Assembly: GCF_003609575.1 (NCBI RefSeq)
Contig: NZ_MBTA01000025.1
Span: 248,001-312,000, forward strand
Direction: 5' to 3'
Source of the DNA: Pelobium manganitolerans
GTDB lineage: Bacteria > Bacteroidota > Bacteroidia > Sphingobacteriales > Sphingobacteriaceae
DNA length: 64,000 nt
This document shows, piece by piece, positions 7,849 through 16,632 of this stretch. The notes under the pieces were generated by a model. That model was not told the DNA's origin, did not search any database, and worked only from the letters and a program-made list of their open reading frames with translations. Position 1 is the stretch's first letter; every line of letters begins with the position of its first letter. Position numbers and translations under genes: made by a program.

Positions 7849-8202
7849 TTATTTACTTAACGATAATTGAAGTTTGTAATTCATTTTTTGGATTTCATCA
7901 ATGTTTTCTAAGACTTCATCTGTAGACTTTTCATCAATAAAATTCAATCTATTTGCGATAATGGCTTGAGTCTGTAATTCGTAGGCAGAGCCATTTGCAA
8001 TTCCAAGAAATTGTTTAAACTCTCCTTTGGTGTTCCGCCCGGCACCTTCAGAAATGTTAGACGGAATGGAAACAGCGCATCTTCTTGTTTGAGAAGTCAA
8101 TCCAAACCGTTCATCCGAAGGAAACTTAGCTGATAACTCATAAACTTTTACAGCTAAATCTATTGCCTTATTCCAGATTTTCAACTCTTTAATATTGTGC
8201 AT
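7849..8202 (-). CDS. Four-helix-bundle protein (S23 / 23S rRNA intervening-sequence family), second copy
   Basis: 117 aa, paralogous to 6185-6532. It has the same N-terminal MHNIKELKIWNKAIDLAV, the central FGLTSQTRRCAVSIPSNISEGAGRN signature and a C-terminal helix containing YELQTQAIIA. The two copies are clearly diverged, so this is not a recent duplication. It lies in the spacer between fadN and fadA, again directly after a short-phrase repeat tract. The family is thought to bind nucleic acid or act as an oligomeric scaffold, but no role is established for free-standing copies. Confidence 0.85.
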   Translation of the reverse strand: MHNIKELKIWNKAIDLAVKVYELSAKFPSDERFGLTSQTRRCAVSIPSNISEGAGRNTKGEFKQFLGIANGSAYELQTQAIIANRLNFIDEKSTDEVLENIDEIQKMNYKLQLSLSK

Positions 8203-8253
8203 AATTCCATATTCTTATTACGTTTGAAAGTTCTCAATACTCACATCGCAATA
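8203..8253 (-). repeat. Short-phrase repeat spacer between fadN and the second four-helix gene
   Basis: On the minus strand the text starting at the fadN stop is TATTGCGATGTGAGTATTGA, two imperfect units of GTATTG plus GATGTGA. The rest is A/T-rich up to the next ATG. Confidence 0.5.
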
Positions 8254-10659
8254 CTAATTGCGCAACGGTTTTCCTTTTGTTAGTATCGATTGTATTCTTT
8301 CCAAAGTTTTCTTCTCGCCGCACAGGCTCAAAAATGCTTCGCGTTCTAAATCCAGTAAATATTGCTCTGTAACCAAAGTTGGTGCAGATAAATCGCCACC
8401 GCACATCACATAACCTAGCTTTTGCGAGATTTTTTGATCGTACTCTGAGATGTAATTGGCCGAGCGCATACTGTTGGCACCGGCGTAAACCATGCCTAAG
8501 CCATACTTACCTAAAACTTTGATGTCTTTCCGTGGTGCAGGTGGCGTATAACCTGCGTTTGCTAATTCTAGCGCCTTCGCTTTGGCATCGGCAATTAAAC
8601 GGCTGCGGTTCATGGTGATCGCATATTTATCTTTTAAAAGATAGCCAAGCTCATAAGCCTCTACCGCAGAAGTTGAAACTTTAGCAGTAGCTACGGTCAA
8701 GAATTTCTCTTTAAGCACATTTTGCTCAATTTGCTCTGCATGGTATTCATCAGAAGCGCGCAAAGCCATCTCTTTTGTGCCGCCACCGCCAGGAATTAAG
8801 CCTACGCCAAACTCTACCAAACCCATATAGGTTTCTGCGTAAAGCTGCACATGGTCGGCGTGCATAGAAAACTCGCAACCACCGCCTAAGGTAAGGTTAT
8901 GTGGCGCTACCACTACCGGAATTGCCGAATGGCGTATCCGCATGGAAGTATTTTGGAATAGCTTAATCGCCATATTCACCTCGTCCCACTCCTGCTCTAC
9001 GGCCATCATAAAAATCATTCCCACGTTGGCGCCAGCAGAAAAATTAGCTCCATCGTTGCCAATCACCAAACCGCGATAATCTTTTTCCGCAAGGTCTATC
9101 GCTTTATTAATACCGCTCAAAACCTCGCCGCCGATGGTATTCATTTTGGTGTGGAACTCCAGATTCAAAATTCCGTCGCCTAAATCTGTGATGGTAGTAC
9201 CGGCGTTTTTCCAAACAGTTTTGCTTGCGCGGATGTTATCTAAAATAATAAAAGCATCTTGCCCGGGGATGGCTTTATAACTTTTGCTGGCGATGTCATA
9301 ATAGCGTTTGTTGCCGTTTTCAATTTGGTAAAACGACTGATGACCGGCATCCAGCATTTCGCTAACCCAAGCTGCAGGCTGTTTGCCATTAGCTTTCATC
9401 ATTTCTACACCTTCTTTTACGCCCAACGCATCCCAAACTTCAAAAGGTCCAAGCTCCCAACCAAAGCCTGCACGCATAGCATCATCAATCCTATACAGCT
9501 CATCCGATATCTCTGGGATACGGTTGGACACATATTCAAACAATCCGGAAAACGAAACCCGAAAAAATTCGCCGGCTTTATCTTTCCCCTGCGCATAAAC
9601 CTTCATGCGCTGCGCTAAGTTTTCTATAGGTTTGGTGGCTTCTAAAGTTGCGGATTTAACTTTCTCTTGCGGGCGGTATTCCAACGTCTTTAGGTCCAGC
9701 GCCAATATTTCGGTTTTGCCGCTTTTGTCTTTTGTTTTTTTGTAAAAACCTTGTCCGGTTTTATCTCCCAGCCACTTGTTTTCCTGCATTTTCTGCACAT
9801 AGTCTGGCAACACAAAAACATCTTTTTGCTCATCATCCGGCGCATTCTCGCGCAAGCCGTTGGCAACGTTAATCATCGTATCTAAACCCACCACATCTGT
9901 TGTGCGGAAAGTTGCCGATTTTGGACGTCCCAAGGCCGGACCGGTAAATTTATCAACCTCCTCTACCGTTAAATCCATTTTTTGCACCAAATGCAAAAGC
10001 GCCATAATGGAATAAACGCCAACTCGGTTTGCGATAAAAGCCGGCGTATCTTTACATAAAACGGTGGTTTTACCTAAAAACTTGTCGCCGTAGTGCATTA
10101 AAAAATCCACCACACTTTTATCCGTGTGCGGTGTCGGAATAATTTCTAACAGGCGCAAGTAGCGCGGCGGATTAAAAAAGTGAGTGCCACAGAAATGTTT
10201 TTGAAAATCTTCTGAACGTCCCTCGGCCATTAAATGGATGGGGATGCCAGATGTATTGGAACTTATTAACGTTCCTGGCTTGCGAAACTGCTCTACCTTT
10301 TCGTAAACGGATTGCTTAATTTTTAGGTTTTCTACCACCACCTCAATTACCCAATCGCAGGTGGCAATGTCTTTCATATTGTCGTCAAAGTTGCCTGTGC
10401 GGATGTTGTTAAGCACCGATTTGCTGTACACCGGCGAAGGGTTTGATTTTACCGCGAAAGCCAGCGCATCGTTTACAATGCGGTTGCGCACTGCTGGGCT
10501 TTCTAGAGTTAAACCCTTTGCGGCTTCCTTCTCGTTGGGTTCTTTTGGCACAATATCCAACAGCAAAACCTCTACACCGATATTTGCAAAATGGCAGGCG
10601 ATGCGCGAGCCCATGATCCCCGAACCTAAAACTGCTACCTTTTTAATTTTTCTGTTCAT
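8254..10659 (-). CDS. fadN: 3-hydroxyacyl-CoA dehydrogenase / enoyl-CoA hydratase bifunctional protein
   Basis: This 801-802-aa protein has the NAD-binding 3-hydroxyacyl-CoA dehydrogenase domain first (Rossmann GSGIMGSRIACHFANIG near residue 12, then SSNTSGIP and HFFNPP). A second dehydrogenase C-terminal segment follows. The crotonase domain is last (about 500-700), with ANFSAGANVGM and the oxyanion/acid region GVGLIPGGGGTKEMALR. This order is the reverse of E. coli FadB and matches Bacillus FadN. It hydrates enoyl-CoA and oxidises the 3-hydroxyacyl-CoA. Two adjacent ATGs (10662 and 10659) are possible starts. It follows the MarR gene with almost no spacer, consistent with one operon. The exact substrate range is not shown by sequence. 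Confidence 0.93.
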   Translation of the reverse strand: MNRKIKKVAVLGSGIMGSRIACHFANIGVEVLLLDIVPKEPNEKEAAKGLTLESPAVRNRIVNDALAFAVKSNPSPVYSKSVLNNIRTGNFDDNMKDIATCDWVIEVVVENLKIKQSVYEKVEQFRKPGTLISSNTSGIPIHLMAEGRSEDFQKHFCGTHFFNPPRYLRLLEIIPTPHTDKSVVDFLMHYGDKFLGKTTVLCKDTPAFIANRVGVYSIMALLHLVQKMDLTVEEVDKFTGPALGRPKSATFRTTDVVGLDTMINVANGLRENAPDDEQKDVFVLPDYVQKMQENKWLGDKTGQGFYKKTKDKSGKTEILALDLKTLEYRPQEKVKSATLEATKPIENLAQRMKVYAQGKDKAGEFFRVSFSGLFEYVSNRIPEISDELYRIDDAMRAGFGWELGPFEVWDALGVKEGVEMMKANGKQPAAWVSEMLDAGHQSFYQIENGNKRYYDIASKSYKAIPGQDAFIILDNIRASKTVWKNAGTTITDLGDGILNLEFHTKMNTIGGEVLSGINKAIDLAEKDYRGLVIGNDGANFSAGANVGMIFMMAVEQEWDEVNMAIKLFQNTSMRIRHSAIPVVVAPHNLTLGGGCEFSMHADHVQLYAETYMGLVEFGVGLIPGGGGTKEMALRASDEYHAEQIEQNVLKEKFLTVATAKVSTSAVEAYELGYLLKDKYAITMNRSRLIADAKAKALELANAGYTPPAPRKDIKVLGKYGLGMVYAGANSMRSANYISEYDQKISQKLGYVMCGGDLSAPTLVTEQYLLDLEREAFLSLCGEKKTLERIQSILTKGKPLRN

Positions 10660-10666
10660 CATTTTT

Positions 10667-11098
10667 TCAAGGCTTGTAATTATTTGTCAAATCGTTTACG
10701 CGTATAAGCGAACTGATTAAATGCTGTTTTTCTTCCTCGCCCAAATTGGCATCTAAATAATCGTTAAACTTTTTTACCACCACGCGCGCCAAGTGCCGTT
10801 TTTCTTTGCCTAAATCTGTTAAATACAGATTTACAGAGCGTTTATCTGTATGGTGCGCTTCGCGATAAATTAAACCGATACGCTCTAAATTGTTGAGCAT
10901 CCGACTTAAACTGGTGGACTTTAAACCCAGTAACGCGGCCATATTTGACACCGTAGTTCCATTTTGTTCATCGATATTCATAAGCAAATAACCGATGGAC
11001 TGCGTGATACCAAACTCTGCAGCCAGCTGGTTATAACTGTTGGCGATGTTTTGCCACGTTATTTTAAGATGGTAATCAATAGTTTCCTGTTGTTTCAT
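10667..11098 (-). CDS. MarR-family transcriptional regulator of the fad operon
   Basis: The start is taken at ATG 11098 (143 aa, MKQQETIDYHLKITW); codons further upstream fall inside the promoter region. It has the winged helix-turn-helix of MarR proteins: the helix pair in TVSNMAALLGLKSTSLSRMLNNLERIGLI, and the wing DKRSVNLYLTDLGKEK. MarR proteins bind palindromes as dimers and release on ligand binding. A perfect 10-bp inverted repeat lies about 55 bp upstream over its own -33 element, so autoregulation and control of fadNAE is likely. The ligand is probably an acyl-CoA or fatty acid, which is inference from the operon. Confidence 0.88.
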   Translation of the reverse strand: MKQQETIDYHLKITWQNIANSYNQLAAEFGITQSIGYLLMNIDEQNGTTVSNMAALLGLKSTSLSRMLNNLERIGLIYREAHHTDKRSVNLYLTDLGKEKRHLARVVVKKFNDYLDANLGEEEKQHLISSLIRVNDLTNNYKP

Positions 11099-11133
11099 AT
11101 TCAAAGGTTTGTGGTTACAGGCAGCTGCAGTAC

Positions 11134-11164
11134 CAAATGTAAACATCTTTCATTTATTATGCAA
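11134..11164 (-). promoter_or_regulatory. Promoter of the marR-fad operon
   Basis: On the minus strand TTG (11164-11162) is followed after 20 nt by TACATTTG (11141-11134), an exact match to the Bacteroidota TAnnTTTG box with standard spacing. It lies about 35 bp before the MarR start codon. Confidence 0.7.
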
Positions 11165-11174
11165 GCATAATAAA
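11153..11174. promoter_or_regulatory. MarR operator (perfect inverted repeat)
   Basis: TTTATTATGC (11153-11162) and GCATAATAAA (11165-11174) are perfect inverted arms separated by AA. The length and A/T-rich symmetry are typical of MarR operators. It covers the -33 element of the marR-fad promoter, so binding would block RNA polymerase. Confidence 0.7.
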
Positions 11175-11244
11175 ATTATCATTGGGTTGGAGCTTGGATT
11201 AAAAAAAAACGCCGGATTAAAATTGATTTTGTGAGATGAATTAA

Positions 11245-11275
11245 TAAAAAAACGCCGGGCTAAAGGCCGGCGCTA
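11245..11275 (-). terminator. Terminator after the GH127 gene (end of the carbohydrate locus)
   Basis: CGCCGG (11253-11258) and CCGGCG (11267-11272) form a GC-rich stem. Read on the minus strand it is followed by a run of seven T. A weaker related tract lies at about 11202-11218. Confidence 0.8.
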
Positions 11276-11356
11276 TTGATTTTAAAATGTGTTTGGATGT
11301 ATAAAATCTGGACTAAAGTTCCAGATTTAGCCGTTTGCTTACAGCCTAATTTTCAG

Positions 11357-13381
11357 TTATTTGCTCACCGGCAACCAAACGGACATTTCGCTCACATGCC
11401 CGCGGTTGCCCCAAGCGTAATACGGAATTAAAGTGATAGGTGCTTTTTGTTCTGTGGCATTTACCTCGCGATATAACTGGTTTTTCCAGCTCTGTTGGTT
11501 GTTTATCAAAGCTTCGCCGTTTAAAACTAACATTTTAGCACCCTCAATTTCTTTTAGTTCTGGTGAAAACCGGATATCCGTTGGTATGGTGTAATCAAAA
11601 ACTTTATTGCCATTATCTTTAGATTCGGCACAATAAACCACCGGACCGTATTTTACGGCCACTTGGTTGCGTGATTCTTCCACCATCGGGTTGGCTTCCA
11701 TCAATTTGGCTTCCATCGGCAAAAGCAATTCTATCACATCTCCTTTCTTCCATTTCCCGTTCACTGCAAAATAGGCTCCCGCCAGCAAAGCATCTTTATA
11801 AAGCTTACCGTTTACACTTATTTTAGCTCCTTTACACCATCCCGGGATACGGAAACTAATATCTTGCGTCTGCTTTAAACTTTTATGGATTTTAAGTTTT
11901 ACCAAGCCGTTCCATGGATAATCACTGTCTTGTGTCAGGCTTAATTCTTCGCCATTCTGTAATTTGGTTTTAAGCGTGTTGCTGCCGTACAAATTAACGA
12001 ATAAGCCGTTTTTTCCGATGCTATAAGCGTAATCACTTACCTCGGCAATGGTGCGCACCACATTTGGCGGACAGCAATTGGACAATGAGATATAAGGAAC
12101 ACGATCTTTAGACCAACGTTGCTTAAACGGTAACTCGTCCGAGTAGCTCAAAGGGTTGGTATATAAAAACTTTTTTCCGTCTAAACTAATGCCCGATAGC
12201 ACGCTGTTGTACAAAGCCGTCTCCATAACATCGGCGTATTTGGCATCGCCGGTAATTTGCAGCATACGCCAGTTCCACAACACATTGCCTATGTTGGCGC
12301 AGGTTTCGTTATGAGCAGTGAAATTTGGCAATTGATACGGACGGCCGTAAGCTTGGTGAATTTTTTGAACCTCGGTTGGGTTATAAGAGGTCCCATCAGG
12401 CGAAGTACCGTCATACAGCGAACCGCAGCCACCGGTAATGTACATTTTATGCTGTGTCAAATCATCCCACATCATATTTAAACGTTCCATTAGCTTGGCA
12501 TCGCCGTTTTCGGCATATAAATCTGCTACGCCGGCATATAAATAATTGGCACGCACGGCATGCCCGGTAATGTGCGTTTGTTGCAAAAACGGAATACGGT
12601 CTTGGTTATCATCGGTTCCGTCTTCAATATCACCTTTTATAGCGATAAGGTGTTTAGCCAGTTCTAAATAACGAGGATCTTGTGTGGTGCGATACATTTC
12701 TATGGTACCCATGTAATGCGATGGGCAAATGGCATTGCGCGCCAAAGTTGGCGATGCCTTTTTATAGAAGTTATACAGGTAATCTGTCGCTTTTTTAGCC
12801 ACGTTCAGCAAAGACGTTTTTCCGGTTGCGCGGTAATGCACGCAAGCAGCGGTCATTAAATGGCCAATATTATAAGCTTCAAAACTTAAACGATCTTGAA
12901 ACTGGTTTTTCTCGCCAGTGTTGCGTTGTTCAATCATTGCTTTGGTGTAGATATAACCATCTGCACGTTGTGATTTTGCAATCACCGCAATAGCTTTATC
13001 CATCATTTGATCCAGCTTTTTGTCTTTGGTAACGGCGTACATGTTGGCCACACCCTCCAAAACTTTGTAAAAATCGCCATCGTGAAAAGACGGTCCTTTA
13101 TGCTGGCCGGTATCCAAACCTGCTGCAATCTCAAAATTTTTGAAGGCATGGCTTACGTCGGCATCCATGTAGGTATCCCAAATGTGTGGAATCATTGAGG
13201 TTCGGCAAACTTCAAACCTATCGCCCCAAAAACCGCCTGTCCAGCGCACATCTTCCATGTTTGGACTATGGAAAACCGCAAATTTGCTGTTAGCTGTGTT
13301 TGTTAAAGCCTTTTGTTGGGCAAAACCATAATTAAACGCCAGCGCTAAAGCCAGCGCAAATCCTACAAATCTTTTTCCCAT
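11357..13381 (-). CDS. Glycoside hydrolase family 127 (DUF1680), beta-L-arabinofuranosidase-like
   Basis: 674 aa with a Sec signal peptide (about 21 residues, ending GFA-Q). It contains the GH127 (alpha/alpha)6 barrel. The zinc/catalytic set described for Bifidobacterium HypBA1 (one Glu and three Cys) can be matched: Glu359 and Cys361 in HNETCAN, and Cys436-Cys437 in NCCPPNVV. The family releases terminal beta-L-arabinofuranose, with some members active on other sugars, so the substrate is inferred. It is the last gene of the long minus-strand carbohydrate operon, 5 bp after the GH106 stop. Confidence 0.88.
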   Translation of the reverse strand: MGKRFVGFALALALAFNYGFAQQKALTNTANSKFAVFHSPNMEDVRWTGGFWGDRFEVCRTSMIPHIWDTYMDADVSHAFKNFEIAAGLDTGQHKGPSFHDGDFYKVLEGVANMYAVTKDKKLDQMMDKAIAVIAKSQRADGYIYTKAMIEQRNTGEKNQFQDRLSFEAYNIGHLMTAACVHYRATGKTSLLNVAKKATDYLYNFYKKASPTLARNAICPSHYMGTIEMYRTTQDPRYLELAKHLIAIKGDIEDGTDDNQDRIPFLQQTHITGHAVRANYLYAGVADLYAENGDAKLMERLNMMWDDLTQHKMYITGGCGSLYDGTSPDGTSYNPTEVQKIHQAYGRPYQLPNFTAHNETCANIGNVLWNWRMLQITGDAKYADVMETALYNSVLSGISLDGKKFLYTNPLSYSDELPFKQRWSKDRVPYISLSNCCPPNVVRTIAEVSDYAYSIGKNGLFVNLYGSNTLKTKLQNGEELSLTQDSDYPWNGLVKLKIHKSLKQTQDISFRIPGWCKGAKISVNGKLYKDALLAGAYFAVNGKWKKGDVIELLLPMEAKLMEANPMVEESRNQVAVKYGPVVYCAESKDNGNKVFDYTIPTDIRFSPELKEIEGAKMLVLNGEALINNQQSWKNQLYREVNATEQKAPITLIPYYAWGNRGHVSEMSVWLPVSK

Positions 13382-13386
13382 GATAT

Positions 13387-16300
13387 TTATTTTAGCTCTT
13401 TTTCAATTACAACTGGGCCTAGCAAACCTGCCGGCAATAAAGGGTCGCCCTCTAAACGGTAAGGCGCGGTTGTGTGCGTAATACGTTTGCTTTCTGGCAA
13501 AGTTTGGTCTCCTATTAAACGATTGTGCCAAGTATTAGTAAGCGAAATTTCGACGCTATTTTCCCCTTTTTTTAAGGCCTTGGAAATATCAATGCGATGC
13601 GGTGCAGTCCAAACCGTACCCAATTGCTGGCCGTTTACTTTTATGCTTGCCAAATCGTGCATCTCTCCTAAATTGAGGTATAAATGATTTTTTATTTCTC
13701 TCCTTTTCAGCTTAAACGTGTTGCTGTAAACCACTGTGCCCGAATAATATTTAACTGCCGAATCTGCAAAAGACGTCCAGCTTTTTAGGCTGTCAATTTT
13801 TAAACTTGCTGTAGGGCCACCGTAATTTTCATCGAATTTTAACGTCCAGCTTCCGCCGATGGTTTTTAACGCTTCATAGCTTTTCCAGTTTGCGGCACCA
13901 GATTTTGTTTCGCCTTTCGGCTGATTGTTGAACACCACAAAAAGCGATTGTGCAGGAGCAAGTTTTATAGGGATGATGCTGCGGTTGTTTTGCGTTGTCA
14001 GCTGGTTTACCGGCGACCATTTGTCCCAAACGGGATCATAAAATTGTGCTTGTGCGGCCGTGTGACGAAAAGAGAAGGTTAATAGGCGCTCTTTTTCTTG
14101 CTGGTTGCTGATGAAATAAATTTCTTCATTGCCCGCAGATCGGTGGTTAAAGGCAATATCTTGGGCATACACGCCAGAATCTTCTGTAACTATCAAGTCC
14201 TTCTCGATCCCAAATTCAGAAAAATCTGCTTTCGTGTAAGGCTTGTCCTTAATTACCGCAATGCCTTGTTGCTCTAGTTCGCTGATTTTATTTATGGTGG
14301 CTTCGCTGATGATATTACTTGGGTTCATCAAGTTTTCTACGGGCAAAACCAGTATTTTATAAGCTACGCCATTTTTGCTAAACTTTACACGCCCATCTTT
14401 TACAACAGCATTTTGCAAAGCATCCGGATTAAAAGAGTCATAGGCGTAGCCTTGTAAAGGATTAACCCATTTTTCGGCTTGGAAACCGTTCGCAGTATTG
14501 GTAACCCCTTTCGGGATTTTTTGCAGAGGTACATCTCTATTCTCGTATCTCAATTTCTCAGAAGCTACCCTTTCGGCACCAAAAATCCCCGGAAGGGTAC
14601 TTACAAAACGGTCGGGCAGTAAAGAACGGCGCGGAACTTCATCGCCGGTGAACACCGCAATATCCCGTACAGGAACACCTTTTTGCAGTAATTTTTGAAC
14701 GTTGTACGCGTAATTTACCCAAGCCTTGCCCGGTTTCCACCAAGTTTGGTCGCGCTGGAAATATAAACCTACGCCGTCTAAAGTCATCCCGGGTTTTTTA
14801 TCCAACCAGGGGTTTAAAGTGTAAACATGATAAACCAATTTATTTAGCCCAAGCGCGTAGTTGCGGTCTTGCAAAGTCTTTAACATCCCGGGCTGCTCTG
14901 TCCAATCCATCCTCACGGTAGTAAAACCTTCTGCTTGGATAATCGGCTTACCGTAAATATGACCGGCCGAAACTGCATCCAGCATATCATTGGGTTTGTC
15001 ATGCGTTGGGCTGTTTAACCAAAACTCGCCCATAGGCACATCCACCGTTTTAAAATGTAACATGCCATCGCTAACCATGGTAGGCGCCACATTTTCTGCC
15101 GCAAAAGAAAGCTGTTGCTCATCGCCCAGCTTGCGCAAGGTTTTATAAAAAACATCGTTCACCAACTCGGCAATGGTTTGGCGGATATCATACAGCACCT
15201 GCTCAGATTTGGCTACGCTTTCTATCGGCACGCCGGCCATCACAGGCAAGTAAGGCATCAGATCATAGCCTCTTCTTTGCTTAAACTCGCCAGCAAAATT
15301 AGCCGACCAATTTTGGCTTCCACACTCCCAGCTATCAATATAAAAACCGGGAATAGCATCGCGGTTTTCGGCACCTACCCTTTTCAAAATTTCGCCCAAC
15401 CAACTGTTAAAATGCAGTTCTACCGCTTTAGGATTAAATTTATCTAACTCTAAACCTATACCGCCGCCGCCGGTTGCGTTGGTGTGCCCAGTTGAGGTAT
15501 GGCCCATCCTCAAGATTGTCCAGTTGCCGGCTGGCGCTTTCCAAGTCAGGTTGCCATCTGCATCTACAAAGTGGCTTATATCAATAATTTGCGCGGGATT
15601 TACGCAAAGCTGATTGCTGATTTCTTCTTCGGTAGTTCTTTCGCTGATGCGCCACACGCCGCCGTTCTTACTTTCGAATTGATTAATTACCGGCTCCGAG
15701 AACAATTGTAGTCCTGTAAGTTTTAAGGACGGCTTCCATTTAGCGGCGTCCAAATTTTCATCGGCCGGTAAAGAGCCTTCTTTATTATACACAAAACGGA
15801 AATATTTTGCGGTAACAGGTTTTATGCTGTACGTATGTTCTTCATCTGTATCTTGCCAACCGTGGCGTGGGGCTTGCAGTTGCTGATGATTGGTGAAATT
15901 TAGCCCATCTGTGCTGGTTTGCAACAATAAACGTTGTGCTTGGTAGTTATTGCCATTACTTTCAACCCGTACGTTGCGCAAGGTAAATGGTTTTGCAAAC
16001 TGGTAAGTAATATACGCCGGCTCTGATGAACGGAAAGATTGTTTACCATCTGGCCTGACCAAAAAATCAACATTCTCGCCGGTGCTGGCAGTAATTTCAG
16101 GATTTAATGTCTGGCTGTTCTCGCCTGCTCCAGTTAAAGATGGGAAAGCAAAAACGCGAATGTCTTCGTAATAATCTGCATGATGTTTGGGCTTGGTAAG
16201 CTTCAGTTTCAGTTGCCGGCCGCCGGTAACATCGCTTCTGCTAAACACTACTTTTTGCATAGAAAGCTCCGGCGTAATCCAAGGACCACCGGCTAAAGCG

Positions 16301-16632
16301 AAACCATCGCTCACGTGCATCGTAATTTTTAAATCCAAACGTTTGGCCTCCGCCACAGCGAAAGTGACCATCTCCCACCACTCGGGACTTAGTTGTTCTG
16401 CAATAGGCGTATAAGGCGGATTATTTTTGCCACTTTGGATAAATGCCAAGTAGGCGCCACCAATGCCAGCCTGTTTCATCGCTTCCAAATCGGCGGTGAT
16501 GCCGGCTTTAGAAACGCCTGCTTTAACCCAATACCACATGACTAAAGGCTTGGCGTTTTGGTTTTCCTGTGCCTGCAATTGCAAAGCGCACAACAACACC
16601 AAAACCGCCAAAACTCTTCTGCAAAAAATCAT
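13387..16632 (-). CDS. Glycoside hydrolase family 106-like, alpha-L-rhamnosidase
   Basis: 1081 aa, exported (N-terminal hydrophobic segment ending LQLQAQ). The N-terminal TIM-barrel begins VMWYWVKAGVSKAGITADLEAMKQ, the hallmark start of GH106. It continues with GFYIDSWECGSQNW and an extended beta-sandwich C-terminus (galactose-binding-like, with WTAPHRIDIS and NTWHNRLIGD). Known members remove alpha-L-rhamnose from rhamnogalacturonan and related glycans. Its ATG overlaps the FucP stop (TAATGA), so the two are translationally coupled. Rhamnosidase specificity is by family; distant GH106-like proteins may act on other sugars. Confidence 0.85.
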   Translation of the reverse strand: MIFCRRVLAVLVLLCALQLQAQENQNAKPLVMWYWVKAGVSKAGITADLEAMKQAGIGGAYLAFIQSGKNNPPYTPIAEQLSPEWWEMVTFAVAEAKRLDLKITMHVSDGFALAGGPWITPELSMQKVVFSRSDVTGGRQLKLKLTKPKHHADYYEDIRVFAFPSLTGAGENSQTLNPEITASTGENVDFLVRPDGKQSFRSSEPAYITYQFAKPFTLRNVRVESNGNNYQAQRLLLQTSTDGLNFTNHQQLQAPRHGWQDTDEEHTYSIKPVTAKYFRFVYNKEGSLPADENLDAAKWKPSLKLTGLQLFSEPVINQFESKNGGVWRISERTTEEEISNQLCVNPAQIIDISHFVDADGNLTWKAPAGNWTILRMGHTSTGHTNATGGGGIGLELDKFNPKAVELHFNSWLGEILKRVGAENRDAIPGFYIDSWECGSQNWSANFAGEFKQRRGYDLMPYLPVMAGVPIESVAKSEQVLYDIRQTIAELVNDVFYKTLRKLGDEQQLSFAAENVAPTMVSDGMLHFKTVDVPMGEFWLNSPTHDKPNDMLDAVSAGHIYGKPIIQAEGFTTVRMDWTEQPGMLKTLQDRNYALGLNKLVYHVYTLNPWLDKKPGMTLDGVGLYFQRDQTWWKPGKAWVNYAYNVQKLLQKGVPVRDIAVFTGDEVPRRSLLPDRFVSTLPGIFGAERVASEKLRYENRDVPLQKIPKGVTNTANGFQAEKWVNPLQGYAYDSFNPDALQNAVVKDGRVKFSKNGVAYKILVLPVENLMNPSNIISEATINKISELEQQGIAVIKDKPYTKADFSEFGIEKDLIVTEDSGVYAQDIAFNHRSAGNEEIYFISNQQEKERLLTFSFRHTAAQAQFYDPVWDKWSPVNQLTTQNNRSIIPIKLAPAQSLFVVFNNQPKGETKSGAANWKSYEALKTIGGSWTLKFDENYGGPTASLKIDSLKSWTSFADSAVKYYSGTVVYSNTFKLKRREIKNHLYLNLGEMHDLASIKVNGQQLGTVWTAPHRIDISKALKKGENSVEISLTNTWHNRLIGDQTLPESKRITHTTAPYRLEGDPLLPAGLLGPVVIEKELK

